NCBI RefSeq assembly: GCF_038502225.1
Contig: NC_091357.1
Span: forward strand, 5,640,000-5,703,999
Source of the DNA: Cherax quadricarinatus
Lineage: Eukaryota; Arthropoda; Malacostraca; Decapoda; Parastacidae
DNA length: 64,000 bases
Direction: 5' to 3'
In this document: piece after piece, positions 21,797-32,120 of the stretch
Position numbering within the stretch: the first letter of the stretch is position 1
How the letters are laid out: each line of letters starts with the position of its first letter
The notes under the pieces: model-generated
The model's input: the letters and a program-made list of their open reading frames with translations, nothing else
Databases searched by the model: none
Told to the model about the DNA's origin: nothing
Translations under genes and position numbers: made by a program

Positions 21797-22107
21797 CCTA
21801 TCTAATAAACGAGGGCCATTAAGGCTTCAGTCACTTGTTACTCTAGTCAGGGATACTTATATCCCTAAAATGGAGATCAAAGCAAACTCGGACACCACGT
21901 AGAGTGTATACCCTTCATGGGTATACACTCTACGTGGGCTTAAAGCCTATCTACTACAAAAAAAGATCACTAAAGCCACATGTCACCTGATCACCACCAG
22001 TCAAGAATACCCTTAACATTACCCCATAATGAGGATCAAAATAAACTCTCAGCATATATACAGTGAGCGATATACACCTCGTGGTATATATACCATATAT
22101 CGAAAGC
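21797..22107. repeat. Diverged duplicated unit (third copy at 54673)
   Basis: Two units of about 150 bp (21797-21944 and 21945-22107), each starting GCCTATCTA, with a gatcACTAAAG/CATGTCACCTG-type middle, ATGGAGATCAAA or ATGAGGATCAAA, and a terminal GTATATAC-rich hairpin. A third diverged copy is at 54673-54815. Class unknown. Confidence 0.5.
21895..21937. other. Perfect 19-bp stem hairpin
   Basis: CCACGTAGAGTGTATACCC, loop TTCAT, then the exact reverse complement. It lies at the end of the first duplicated unit. Confidence 0.9.
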
Positions 22108-22560
22108 TATACACTCAGTACATACACGAACTGCCATCGTTCATGAGCGTAGACAGTATTCTTACTCACAAGAAGTATTGTAAGCATAGGCTAACGAGCA
22201 GCTCGGGGCAGTTATATGTAATATCTTGCGTTCTGATTGGCCTGTCACTTTATTCTAGGTTTCTGATTGAGCCAGAAGGTGCGTGGCTGGGAGGTTCAGG
22301 AGGGGTAGATAAGGAGCACACAACAAAAAAACATGCATTTTTGAGTTAGTTCGTGGAGTTACTCCACCAGAGCGAGACGCTTGTGTCAGTGGGAGGAGTT
22401 TGTTGATTTTTAAGAGATGTAAGGCGGGTTAAGTAACGTTTGAAGTTAGTGTTTACACCGTGAAGAACCTAGAAAAGCAAGAGGACGCAAGTGTGAAGTA
22501 CGTTTCCAAGCACTTGTAAAGTTTAGTAAACAACTGCTAAAGCGTAACCCAAAGCCCACC
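22108..22560. other. No gene seen
   Basis: No recognisable coding or repeat feature. Confidence 0.45.
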
Positions 22561-22680
22561 CTTGACCCTGACCTTGAGCATATAAGGCACACGGTGATTT
22601 TTCCAAGAATTTTTTTTTTGTTAGAAAAAAGCGCGCCTTGTAAGGCGGAAAATACGGTATACGTATTTTCCGGCATACAC
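22561..22680. mobile_element. DNA-transposon-like end with palindrome
   Basis: CATATAAGGCACACGGTGAT, then GCGCGCCTTGTAAGGCGG and a perfect palindrome CGGAAAATACG-GTATA-CGTATTTTCCG (22646-22672). The GGAAAATACGGTA end is a word I associate with DNA transposon/MITE termini in many animals. The second terminus was not identified. Confidence 0.4.
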
Positions 22681-23016
22681 TATAAAACATACATTACGGA
22701 ACATTTCGCTATGATGTATATGCCATAGCATGCACGTTATGTACGTTACAAAACTTAGGGTATAAAACATGTATTAGGAAATATACTTCAAAATATGCGT
22801 TCAAACCATACATTAGAAAACATAAGTTCAAAATTTCTGGCAGATTGAAGACACATATGGCAAGACATATTTACGAAAACATTCGTTTGAAGACATACTA
22901 GTGTGCGTGCGTGTGTATGTACAAATATAAATTGATTTCCTAAATAAGTGGAAAAGTCAGATGCCGGAGTGGAAGTTCTTCTCGCCACGCTTTGAAGTCG
23001 TTTCAAGACGTCTCTG
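22681..23016. other. No gene; repeated ACATTA words
   Basis: AT-rich, with loosely repeated words such as AAACATACATTA and AAAACATGTATTAG, suggestive of an eroded tandem repeat. Confidence 0.4.
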
Positions 23017-23078
23017 CAGATATTGCTGCAGACGTTGAAGCAGATATTGCTGCAGACATTGAAGCAGACGGAGCTGCC
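23017..23078. repeat. 24-bp tandem repeat, 2.5 units
   Basis: GCAGATATTGCTGCAGACGT/ATTGAA repeated in tandem. Confidence 0.85.
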
Positions 23079-23202
23079 TGAGAGTGAAGGTAAGAAAGTG
23101 TTCATTGTACGCTGAGTGTGAGCAAGCACTCGTTCTGCTAAGCTTCTTCAATATCACAATTTAACCTAACCTAAACACTAGAATAACATCCTCATTAACA
23201 GA

Positions 23203-24572
23203 CTGTATTGTACCGTCTGTTGGGTGGGTTCCTGTTATTGTACCGTCTGTTGGGTGAGTTCCTGTTATTGTACCGTCTGTTGGGTGGGTTCCTGTTATTG
23301 TACCGTCTGTTGGGTGGGTTCCTGTTATTGTACCGTCTGTTGGGTGGGTTCCTGTTATTGTACCGTCTGTTGGGTGGGTTACTGTTATTGTACCGTCTGT
23401 TGGGTGAGTTCCTGTTATTGTACCGTCTGTTGGGTGGGTTCCTGTTATTGTACCGTCTGTTGGGTGGGTTCCTGTTATTGTACCGTCTGTTGGGTGGGTT
23501 CCTGTTATTGTACCGTCTGTTGGGTGGGTTCCTGTTATTGTACCGTCTGTTGGGTGGGTTCCTGTTATTGTACCGTCTGTTGGGTGGGTTCCTGTTATTG
23601 TACCGTCTGTTGGGTGGGTTCCTGTTATTGTACCGTCTGTTGGGTGGGTTCCTGTTATTGTACCGTCTGTTGGGTGGGTTCCTGTTATTGTACCGTCTGT
23701 TGGGTGGGTTCCTGTTATTGTACCGTCTGTTGGGTGGGTTCCTGTTATTGTACCGTCTGTTGGGTGAGTTCCTGTTATTGTACCGTCTGTTGGGTGGGTT
23801 CCTGTTATTGTACCGTCTGTTGGGTGGGTTCCTGTTATTGTACCGTCTGTTGGGTGGGTTCCTGTTATTGGACCGTCTGTTGGGTGGGTTCCTGTTATTG
23901 TACCGTCTGTTGGGTGGGTTCCTGTTATTGTACCGTCTGTTGGGTGGGTTCCTGTTATTGTACCGTCTGTTGGGTGAGTTCCTGTTATTGTACCGTCTGT
24001 TGGGTGAGTTCCTGTTATTGTACCGTCTGTTGGGTGAGTTCCTGTTATTGTACCGTCTGTTGGGTGAGTTCCTGTTATTGTACCGTCTGTTGGGTGAGTT
24101 CCTGTTATTGTACCGTCTGTTGGGTGAGTTCCTGTTATTGTACCGTCTGTTGGGTGGGTTCCTGTTATTGTACCGTCTGTTGGGTGGGTTCCTGTTATTG
24201 TACCGTCTGTTGGGTGGGTTCCTGTTATTGTACCGTCTGTTGGGTGGGTTCCTGTTATTGTACCGTCTGTTGGGTGGTTTCCTGTTGTACCGTCTGTTGG
24301 GTGGGTTCCTGTTGTACCGTCTGTTGGGTGGGTTCCTGTTATTGTACCGTCTGTTGGGTGGGTTCCTGTTATTGTACCGTCTGTTGGGTGGATTTCCTGT
24401 TATTGTACCGTCTGCTGGGTGGGTTCCTGTTATTGTACCGTCTGCTGGGTGGGTTCCTGTTATTGTACCATCTGCTGGGTGGGTTCCTGTTATTGTACCA
24501 TCTGCTGGGTGGGTTCCTGTTATTGTACCGTCTGCTGGGTGGGTTCCTGTTATTGTACCGTCTGCTGGGTGT
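23203..24572. repeat. 30-bp minisatellite, about 46 units
   Basis: Unit contains TTGTACCGTCTGTTGGGTGG and GTTCCTGTTA. Because 30 is divisible by 3, three long open frames run across both strands (480, 481 and 464 codons), all simple decapeptide repeats. Variants are clustered: a run of six GTGAGTT units at 23970-24150, two 27-bp units (lost ATT) at 24270-24330, and CTGCTGGG units only at the right end. No start context or non-repetitive domain supports coding. Confidence 0.97.
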
Positions 24573-24609
24573 GCCTCTGCTTTCAGATCGTGTATTTTTG
24601 TTCTCTTCC

Positions 24610-25332
24610 CTGAACTAACCTCATCTAACCTAGCCAAATCTTATCTAAACTAACTTAAGCCAAATCTTACCTAAATTAACAAAAAAAGGCACAATGCCGT
24701 GACTGGAACGATACACAAATAACCCGCACATAAAAGAGAGAAGCTTACGACGACGTTTCGGTCCGACTTGGACCATTTACAAAGTCACACTAACCAGAAG
24801 TGGAGCAGGACGGCTATATATAGGCAGGAAGAGGTGGTGGTGGTAGTAGTAGTAGTAGTGGTAGTACAAGAATGGTATATAATACCGACAAGATGAAATT
24901 AAGGCACATGCGCAACACACGGGCATCCATATCGTAGACGTTTCGCCATCCAGCCAGCCACTGGATGGCGAAACGTCCACAACGTCGTCGTAAGCTTCTC
25001 TCTTTTATGTGCGGGTTATTTGTGTATAATTACCTAAATTAACCTAAACCAAATCTTACCTAAATTAACTTAAACCAAATCTTACCTAAATTAACCTTAT
25101 CTTACCTAAATTAACCTAAGCCAAATCTTACCTAAATTAACCTAAGCCAAATCTTACCTAAATTAACCTAAGCCAAATCTTACCTAAATTAACCTAAACC
25201 AAATCTTACCTAAATTAACCTAAGCCAAATCTTACCTAAATTAACCTAAACCAAATCTTACCTAAATTAACCTAAACCAAATCTTACCTAAATTAACCTA
25301 AGCCAAATCTTACCTAAATTAACCCAAACATT
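24610..25332. repeat. 26-bp tandem repeat (CCAAATCTTACCTAAATTAA)
   Basis: About 12 clear units at 25028-25332 and two to three eroded units at 24610-24680. The array is interrupted by the inverted-repeat element at 24677-25027. Confidence 0.9.
24677..25027. mobile_element. Inverted-arm element with perfect 46-bp arms
   Basis: The left arm 24711-24756 and right arm 24982-25027 are exact reverse complements (46 bp, containing TAACCCGCACATAAAAGAGA). Inside are CGTTTCGGTCCGACTTGGAC, a hairpin whose reverse complement reads GGTCC-AAGTC-GGACC-GAAACG, a (GGT)n/(AGT)n tract, and a nested half of the CGTTTCGCC family (24872-24975, with the ATACCGACA tail word). It is inserted into the 26-bp array; CTAAATTAAC lies on both sides but is also part of the array unit. 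The last bases of 24677-24697 (AAAAAAAGGCACAATGCCGT) recur at 53603. Confidence 0.7.
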
Positions 25333-25566
25333 AATAATAACGAGAATTGGCTTAAGATATTATACAAGAAATCGACTGTAGTAACTCTTGGTTGCCGCTT
25401 CTGACCTACTGACGAGTGAACCTTCTCATCTCTGTTTTTGAGAGCCAGAATGAAGTTGTCGTCTCCTTTCATCACATACTAGTCACTCGTATGTTGAGGA
25501 ACCGTTTTCTAGGATCCCCGTGGTTCATTTGGGTGTTTAATTTCCAGCTGTGTACCCGTCTCTGTA
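25333..25566 (-). mobile_element. Spacer with LINE-A scrap
   Basis: Bases 25497-25562 (CTAGGATCCCCGTGGTTCAT, TTTCCAGCTGTGTACCCGTC) match the C-terminal part of LINE-A on the minus strand. The rest shows nothing. Confidence 0.45.
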
Positions 25567-26328
25567 CTCGCCTAGTTCTCACCTAGTTGAGGTTGCAGGG
25601 GTCGAGTCCGAGCTCCTGGCCCCGCCTCTTCACTGGTCGCTACTAGGTCACTCTCCCTGAACCGTGAGCTTTATCATACTTCTACTTAAAGCTATATATG
25701 GATCCTGCCTCCACTACATCGCTTCCCAAACTATTCCACTTACTGGCTACTCTGTGGCTGAAGAAATACTTCCTAACATCCCTGTGATTCATCTGTGTCT
25801 TCAGCTTCCAACTGTGTCCCCTTGTTGCTGTGTCCCATCTCTGGAACATCCTGTCTTTGTCTACCTTGTCAATTCCTCTCAGTATTTTGTATGTCGTTAT
25901 CATGTCCCCCCTATCTCTCCTGTCCTCCAGTGTCGTCAGGTTGATTTCCCTTAACCTCTCCTCGTAGGACATACCTCTTAGCTCTGGGACTAGTCTTGTG
26001 GCAAACCTTTGCACTTTCTCTAGTTTCTTTACATGCTTGGCTAGGTGTGGGTTCCAAACTGGTGCCGCATACTCCAATATGGGCCTAACGTACAGGGTGT
26101 ACAGGGTCCTGAATGATTCCTTATTAAGATGTCGGAATGCTGTTCTGAGGTTTGCTAGGCGTCCATATGCTGCAGCAGTTATTTGGTTGATGTGCGCTTC
26201 AGGAGATGTGCCTGGTGTTATACTCACCCCAAGATCTTTTTCCTTGAGTGAGGTTTGTAGTCTCTGGCCCCCTAGACTGTACTCCGTCTGCGGTCTTTGC
26301 CCTTCCCCAATCTTCATGACTTTGCACT
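25567..26328 (-). mobile_element. LINE-A copy 7, 5'-truncated
   Basis: Minus strand, from the tandem terminus (AACTAGGTGAG then AACTAGGCGAGTAC) through the 3' UTR and C-terminal domain to KSCKVMKIGEGQ, where it is truncated at a (GT)n tract. Very similar to copies 1 and 2. Confidence 0.88.
25682..26317 (-). pseudogene. LINE-A ORF2 C-terminal region, nonsense-truncated
   Basis: A 211-codon frame beginning at the natural internal Met of KVMKIGEGQ and containing EYSLGGQRLQTSLKEKDLGV, EYAAPVWNPHL and LRGMSYEERLREI. It ends at TAG 25682-25684, where copies 1 and 2 read CAG (Gln) 12-13 codons before their stop, so a single C to T change shortened it. It shows how recent this insertion is. Confidence 0.82.
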
Positions 26329-26330
26329 TG

Positions 26331-26332
<2 letters not shown>

Positions 26333-26364
<32 letters not shown>
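26333..26364. repeat. (GT)n microsatellite
   Basis: Pure GT tract between LINE-A copy 7 and a partial TA-element. Confidence 0.95.
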
Positions 26365-26367
<3 letters not shown>

Positions 26368-26485
26368 AAATGTGCCGAATAGGTAAAATTGGTCATTTAG
26401 CAAGAACTCGTTTAAAATAGTCCTTTCTAAAAAAAACTCTTAGAAGTTTAAAGATATATTTTTTCATATATATACAAAATCTTGT
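26365..26485 (+). mobile_element. TA-flanked TIR element, left-half fragment
   Basis: GTGCCGAATAGGTAAAATTG, GTCATTTAGCAAGAACTCGT and AGTCCTTTCTAAAA match the left half of the element at 45855-46223. Confidence 0.7.
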
Positions 26486-26529
26486 TCTTGGCTCCTCTAG
26501 TGAATTAATAATACATAGTTATCACATTC

Positions 26530-27110
26530 TTCATTAGTCGTTTCCTCAGCTCTGGTATGAGTCTTGATGTTCTTCCTAATTTCCACTTTGAGCCACTAGG
26601 TGCGAGTTTCACACCTGCGCTGTATATAGAAGAATGGGTCACATATATAATGTTTTAAACGAGCTCTGTCTAGGTTCTTGAAAGCCCTGACTGTAAGGTA
26701 GCTAGCTAGTGCCTGTCGTGTTTGTGTACCTCAGGAGGAAACAAGTTGAGTGTACTGGTTCTTCACAAGTGGTTTTCTTGAATTATGTGAACGTTGCTCA
26801 CACTAAACCATCCACATATGGTATACTGTGTTCGGCCTCCTCTTCCCGCCTTTCAGATCATAATTACATAGCGTACATGTTTTTCCTACTGTTCAGATTC
26901 CGGCATTTATCCGACTATCAATGAAGTCTGCCCAGGTCTTCTCACAACTTTTTTGACCTCTTCAGCTTGTATTCTCCTCGTTATTGTGGTATCTACGAAG
27001 GACATACTCAAGTCAACTACTGTAGCCAAGTCACTCGTGTACTCCAGGAACAGTGTAAGACCCAGCACTGAACCTTTGGCCAACTCCACTAGTTAAAATT
27101 CCATCCTTAA
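26530..27110 (-). mobile_element. LINE-A copy 8, heavily degraded RT fragment
   Basis: The minus strand reads AKGSVLGLTLFLEYTSDLA and SMSFVDTTITRRIQAEE near 27060-26950, equivalent to [17 protein letters not shown] and [14 protein letters not shown]. The catalytic box is FVDT. The C-terminal part (26540-26700) is barely alignable. Confidence 0.6.
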
Positions 27111-27450
27111 GTTTCATCCCCTGTGGTAATTTTTTGCTTCCTATTCTTCCTGGTTATATGCATATTGCTGTCAAAGTTTCATATGTGATAGAAAACGCTT
27201 CATGTCGCTCTGAAACGTCAAGACATTCAATAAAAATTTATTTTCTATTTTATTCTTCAAATTCGCATTTAGTTTCTTTACCCCACTACTCCCTTCAGTT
27301 TCTCCCTCTCCCTTACCACCTCCCTCTTTCATTTGATTACCTTCTCCCTTTGTTCTCTCCTTTCAAACTTTATTTTCTTTCTTTAACTTCACAAGGTCTG
27401 TTATTTGCTAGGTCTTCACTGAGGCCATAAGCTGTAATAGCTTTACCAGG
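27111..27450. other. No gene; C/T-rich
   Basis: Pyrimidine-rich stretch before the 27-bp array; nothing recognised. Confidence 0.5.
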
Positions 27451-30128
27451 TTGGTAAGTTGCAAGGTCGTGAGTATGTTGGTAAGTTGCAAGGTCGTGAG
27501 TATGTTGGTAAGTTGCAAGGTCTTGAGTATGTTGGTAAGTTGCAAGGTCGTGAGTATGTTGGTGAGTTGCAAGGTCTTGAGTATGTTGGTAAGTTGCAAG
27601 GTCTTGAGTATGTTGGTAAGTTGCAAGGTCGTGAGAATGTTGGTAAGTTGCAAGGTCTTGAGTATGTTGGTAAGTTGCAAGGTCGTGAGTATGTTGGTAA
27701 GTTGCAAGGTCTTGAGTATGTTGGTAAGTTGCAAGGTCGTGAGTATGTTGGTAAGTTGCAAGGTCGTGAGTATGTTGGTAAGTTGCAAGGTCGTGAGTAG
27801 GTAAGTTGCAAGGTCTTGAGTATGTTGGTAAGTTGCAAGGTCGTGAGTATGTTGGTAAGTTGCAAGGTCGTGAGTATGTTGGTAAGTTGCAAGGTCTTGA
27901 GTATGTTGGTAAGTTGCAAGGTCGTGAGTATGTTGGTAAGTTGCAAGGTCTTGAGTATGTTGGTAAGTTGCAAGGTCGTGAGTATGTTGGTAAGTTGCAA
28001 GGTCGTGAGTATGTTGGTAAGTTGCAAGGTCTTGAGTATGTTGGTAAGTTGCAAGGTCTTGAGTATGTTGGTAAGTTGCAAGGTCGTGAGTATGTTGGTA
28101 AGTTGCAAGGTCGTGCGTACGTTGGTAAGTTGCAAGGTCTTGAGTATGTTGGTAAGTTGCAAGGTCGTGAGTACGTTGGTAAGTTGCAAGGTCTTGAGTA
28201 CGTTGGTAAGTTGCAAGGTCTTGAGTACGTTGGTAAGTTGCAAGGTCTTGAATATGTTGGTAAGTTGCAAGGTCTTGAATATGTTGGTAAGTTGCAAGGT
28301 CTTGAATATGTTGGTAAGTTGCAAGGTCTTGAGTATGTTGGTAAGTTGCAAGGTCGTGAGTACGTTGGTAAGTTGCAAGGTCGTGAGTATGTTGGTAAGT
28401 TGCAAGGTCGTGAGTACGTTGGTAAGTTGCAAGGTCTTGAGTATGTTGGTAAGTTGCAAGGTCGTGAGTACGTTGGTAAGTTGCAAGGTCGTGAGTATGT
28501 TGGTAAGTTGCAAGGTCGTGAGTACGTTGGTAAGTTGCAAGGTCGTGAGTACGTTGGTAAGTTGCAAGGTCGTGAGTATGTTGGTAAGTTGCAAGGTCGT
28601 GAGTATGTTGGTAAGTTGCAAGGTCGTGAGTATGTTGGTAAGTTGCAAGGTCGTGAGTATGTTGGTAAGTTGCAAGGTCTTGAGTACGTTGGTAAGTTGC
28701 AAGGTCGTGAGTATGTTGGTAAGTTGCAAGGTCGTGAGTATGTTGGTAAGTTGCAAGGTCGTGAGTATGTTGGTAAGTTGCAAGGTCGTGAGTATGTTGG
28801 TAAGTTGCAAGGTCGTGAGTATGTTGGTAAGTTGCAAGGTCGTGAGTATGTTGGTAAGTTGCAAGGTCGTGAGTATGTTGGTAAGTTGCAAGGTCGTGAG
28901 TATGTTGGTAAGTTGCAAGGTCGTGAGTATGTTGGTAAGTTGCAAGGTCGTGAGTATGTTGGTAAGTTGCAAGGTCGTGAGTATGTTGGTAAGTTGCAAG
29001 GTCGTGAGTATGTTGGTAAGTTGCAAGGTCGTGAGTATGTTGGTAAGTTGCAAGGTCGTGAGTATGTTGGTAAGTTGCAAGGTCGTGAGTATGTTGGTAA
29101 GTTGCAAGGTCGTGAGTATGTTGGTAAGTTGCAAGGTCGTGAGTATGTTGGTAAGTTGCAAGGTCGTGAGTATGTTGGTAAGTTGCAAGGTCGTGAGTAC
29201 GTTGGTAAGTTGCAAGGTCGTGAGTACGTTGGTAAGTTGCAAGGTCGTGAGTACGTTGGTAAGTTGCAAGGTCGTGAGTACGTTGGTAAGTTGCAAGGTC
29301 GTGAGTACGTTGGTAAGTTGCAAGGTCGTGAGTACGTTGGTAAGTTGCAAGGTCGTGAGTATGTTGGTAAGTTGCAAGGTCGTGAGTACGTTGGTAAGTT
29401 GCAAGGTCGTGAGTACGTTGGTAAGTTGCAAGGTCGTGAGTATGTTGGTAAGTTGCAAGGTCTTGAGTATGTTGGTAAGTTGCAAGGTCGTGAGTACGTT
29501 GGTAAGTTGCAAGGTCGTGAGTATGTTGGTAAGTTGCAAGGTCGTGAGTATGTTGGTAAGTTGCAAGGTCGTGAGTACGTTGGTAAGTTGCAAGGTCGTG
29601 AGTACGTTGGTAAGTTGCAAGGTCGTGAGTACGTTGGTAAGTTGCAAGGTCGTGAGTACGTTGGTAAGTTGCAAAGTCGTGAGTATGTTGGTAAGTTGCA
29701 AGGTCGTGAGTATGTTGGTAAGTTGCAAGGTCGTGAGTATGTTGGTAAGTTGCAAGGTCGTGAGTATGTTGGTAAGTTGCAAGGTCGTGAGTATGTTGGT
29801 AAGTTGCAAGGTCGTGAATGTTTTTAAGTTGCAAGGTTGAGTATGTTGGTAAGTTGCAAGGTCTTGAGTATGTTGGTAAGTTGCAAGGTCTTGAGTATGT
29901 TGGTAAGTTGCAAGGTCGTGAGTATGTTGGTAAGTTGCAAGGTCTTGAGTATGTTGGTAAGTTGCAAGGTCTTGAGTATGTTGTTAAGTTGCAAGGTCTT
30001 GAGTATGTTGGTAAGTTGCAAGGTCTTGAGTATGTTGGTAAGTTGCAAGGTCTTGAGTATGTTGGTAAGTTGCAAGGTCTTGAGTATGTTGGTAAGTTGC
30101 AAGGTCTTGAGTATGTTGGTAAGTTGCA
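27451..30128. repeat. 27-bp minisatellite, about 99 units
   Basis: Unit is TGTTGGTAAGTTGCAAGGTC plus GTGAGTA (or TTGAGTA). Two main polymorphic positions: GTC[G/T]TGAG and GTA[T/C]GTT. The T-type (TTGAG) predominates at both ends, the G-type in the middle, and GTACGTT units cluster at 28120-28560 and 29200-29650. Shortened units at 27796 (GAGTAGGTAAG) and 29815-29840 break phase, so the 673-808 codon frames on both strands start or stop there. Every unit carries GGTAAGT on the plus strand. Nonapeptide repeat translations are artefacts. Confidence 0.97.
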
Positions 30129-30195
30129 GTGTAATATTTTTGTCGAAACTTCACGTGTGTGCTGGAAAATCGCCCTTAAAAGCGTGCTTTATTTG

Positions 30196-30225
30196 GAGTA
30201 AGAGAGAGAGAGAGAGAGAGGGAGG
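30196..30225. repeat. (GA)n microsatellite
   Basis: GA tract opening a purine-rich stretch to about 30280. Confidence 0.9.
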
Positions 30226-30904
30226 AGGAGAAGGAGGAAGAATAGAGAGAGAGGAAAGAGGGGGAAAGGCACAGAGAGAGGAGTTAGCCCATTTGCATAT
30301 AATGAAGCCGAGGCGACCAACACATTATGAATATTGCCTTATCCCGCCACTCTCACTTTGCTCGCCCTCACTCTTACTTAAGACAAGATTGCCTTGTCGT
30401 CGTCGAAGCGTGACGCAGGGTGTCGCTACCCCGTCACCTTGCTGGCCGTCACGCTCACGTCACCAAAGGTGGACACCACATCCATTTAGCATGAAATTTC
30501 ACCTTAAGGTGAGCTGAATACTCGTCGTCCACTCAGTGTTCACCTCGTGAGGGCGCAAGAAATACACAAAACACGACACAGATCAGAGAAATACACAACA
30601 AAAACTACAGAAATCAGAGAAATACACAACAAAAAACGACAGAAACCAAAGAAAAGAACCAAGGAACCGAGGATACGATGGGAAGCTGAGAGCCATTTCT
30701 AAAATCATAATGCTTCAGAAACCAAGACATAATGAGACTCCAGAGCCACATAAGACGAGTGAAAATCTCCCGTGTTAAAAGTGAAGAAGACTGATGGAAC
30801 ACTTAACACTAAATGACAGTAATGTAAGTAAATAACTTCACTTAGGTTTGAGGAAGGTCTCTACAGAGGTAACTTGAAAACAGCCACACAACAAAGAAAG
30901 AATT
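30226..30904. other. No gene seen; short duplication
   Basis: No coding or transposon signature. A 31-bp imperfect duplication (ATCAGAGAAATACACAACAA) lies at 30581-30645. Confidence 0.45.
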
Positions 30905-31082
30905 TGTGTAATTGCTAAGTGAGGTTGGCATAGGAGCAATGGGACCAGACAACACATCTCCCTGGGTACTGACAGCCACTGTGTAATACTATAGCCAAGG
31001 TTTTTAGTGATTAGCTAGAGATGAGGCGTCTGGCAGAACAATAAGACAATTTTTTTTGGTTCTCGTGTGTATGGATGTGTTT

Positions 31083-31213
31083 GTGTACTCGCCTAGTTCT
31101 CGCCTAGTTGGGGTTCCAGGAGTCGAGTCACAGCTCCTGGCCCCGCCTCTATTGGTCGTTACTAGGTCATGCTTCCTGCTCCATGAGCTGTATCATACCT
31201 CCTCTTAAAGCTC
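31083..31213 (-). mobile_element. LINE-A copy 10, 3' tail only
   Basis: Minus-strand tail with two AACTAGGCGAG units, GGGGCCAGGAGCTGTGACTC and the last codons (LKRRYDTAHGAGSMT). A very short 5'-truncated insertion inside copy 9. Confidence 0.75.
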
Positions 31214-31867
31214 TAATACAGTAGGCATGTATATTTAACATAAATACTATCAATAAATTTGGTGAAGAGTTTAGTAAGGTAGTAATAGTGAGTTTGAAGT
31301 CTTGTTTATCTTTAAAGTCCTTTCCACAATCTGAACAATGATACAGTTTCTTGTGTGCGAACTATCAAGCGGGAGTTCGGTTTACATTGTGGAAAGACTT
31401 TTATGCACTGCGAAGAGTGATGTGGTGTCAGAGGTAAGACAACACACACGTGGATGGATGAAGTGTATCTTCCTAGACCACAATTTCGAAGGATTCGACA
31501 CTATATTCCGCCATCAGTTCCTCTACAGACTTAAAGAAGTGAAGCAAAGATAACACACTAACGGTAAGGTATGAAACCTAAAGATTGGAAAGAGTAACGA
31601 GTGGGGTTCCACTAGGTCCTGTACTTGGACTGCTGCCATTCTTAATGTATATAAATGAACTAGCAGAAGGGATCGAGTCTTCTGTGCCTGCTTAGAGATG
31701 ACTTTAACGAGATAGTAAGAAATAGGAGAGAGACCTGTACAGGGCACAGACGTGATCCAACAAGTGGTTGCTAAATTTCAATCCAAACAAAAGTGAGTCA
31801 TACCTGTGTGCGGACAGTACAACAGTGGAGGTGAGAAGCTGCTCATATGTCCCTTTAAGAGGGAGGG

Positions 31868-32120
31868 ATGTCTAGATGCTGGTGAAGGGCTCTTGATTCA
31901 AGGAAATGGAGCCACCTTTTTCTTCCTCGGGTGAGGAACTTTACCTGATTAAAATAGTGATGCAGATATGCGTGCGTTTTATTCAGTGGCGAAGCTCTAA
32001 ACTCGTAGGGGTCATGCAGCACCTTGGGAATGGGAGGTATTAAAGCTCAATCCAAGGAAGTGGAGGATAGGTCCAATTCCGTGGATCAAGAGCCTCTCGC
32101 CGGCATCAAGAAAGCTCCCT
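31868..32120. repeat. Inverted dispersed repeat pair
   Basis: GATGCTGGTGAAGGGCTCTTGA (31876 on, first 20 bases diagnostic) is matched in reverse complement by GAGCCTCTCGCCGGCATC near 32090-32107. AGGAAATGGAGCC pairs with GGTCCAATTCCGT. The right part includes GAAGCTCTAAACTCGTAGGG (31993-32012), also seen inverted at 9960-10075. Confidence 0.5.

Noticed and set aside
23195..24653. Three open frames of 464-481 codons on both strands
   Set aside because: They are translations of a 30-bp minisatellite (unit divisible by 3, no stop). Frames are equally open on both strands and there is no unique domain or start context.
24610..25332. Telomeric or subtelomeric repeat
   Set aside because: The unit contains CCTAA-like words, but the period is 26 bp and true arthropod CCTAA/TTAGG tandem repeats are absent.
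27408..29840. Open frames up to 808 codons on both strands
   Set aside because: Produced by the 27-bp array; nonapeptide repeats with no flanking domain. Phase breaks coincide with shortened units.
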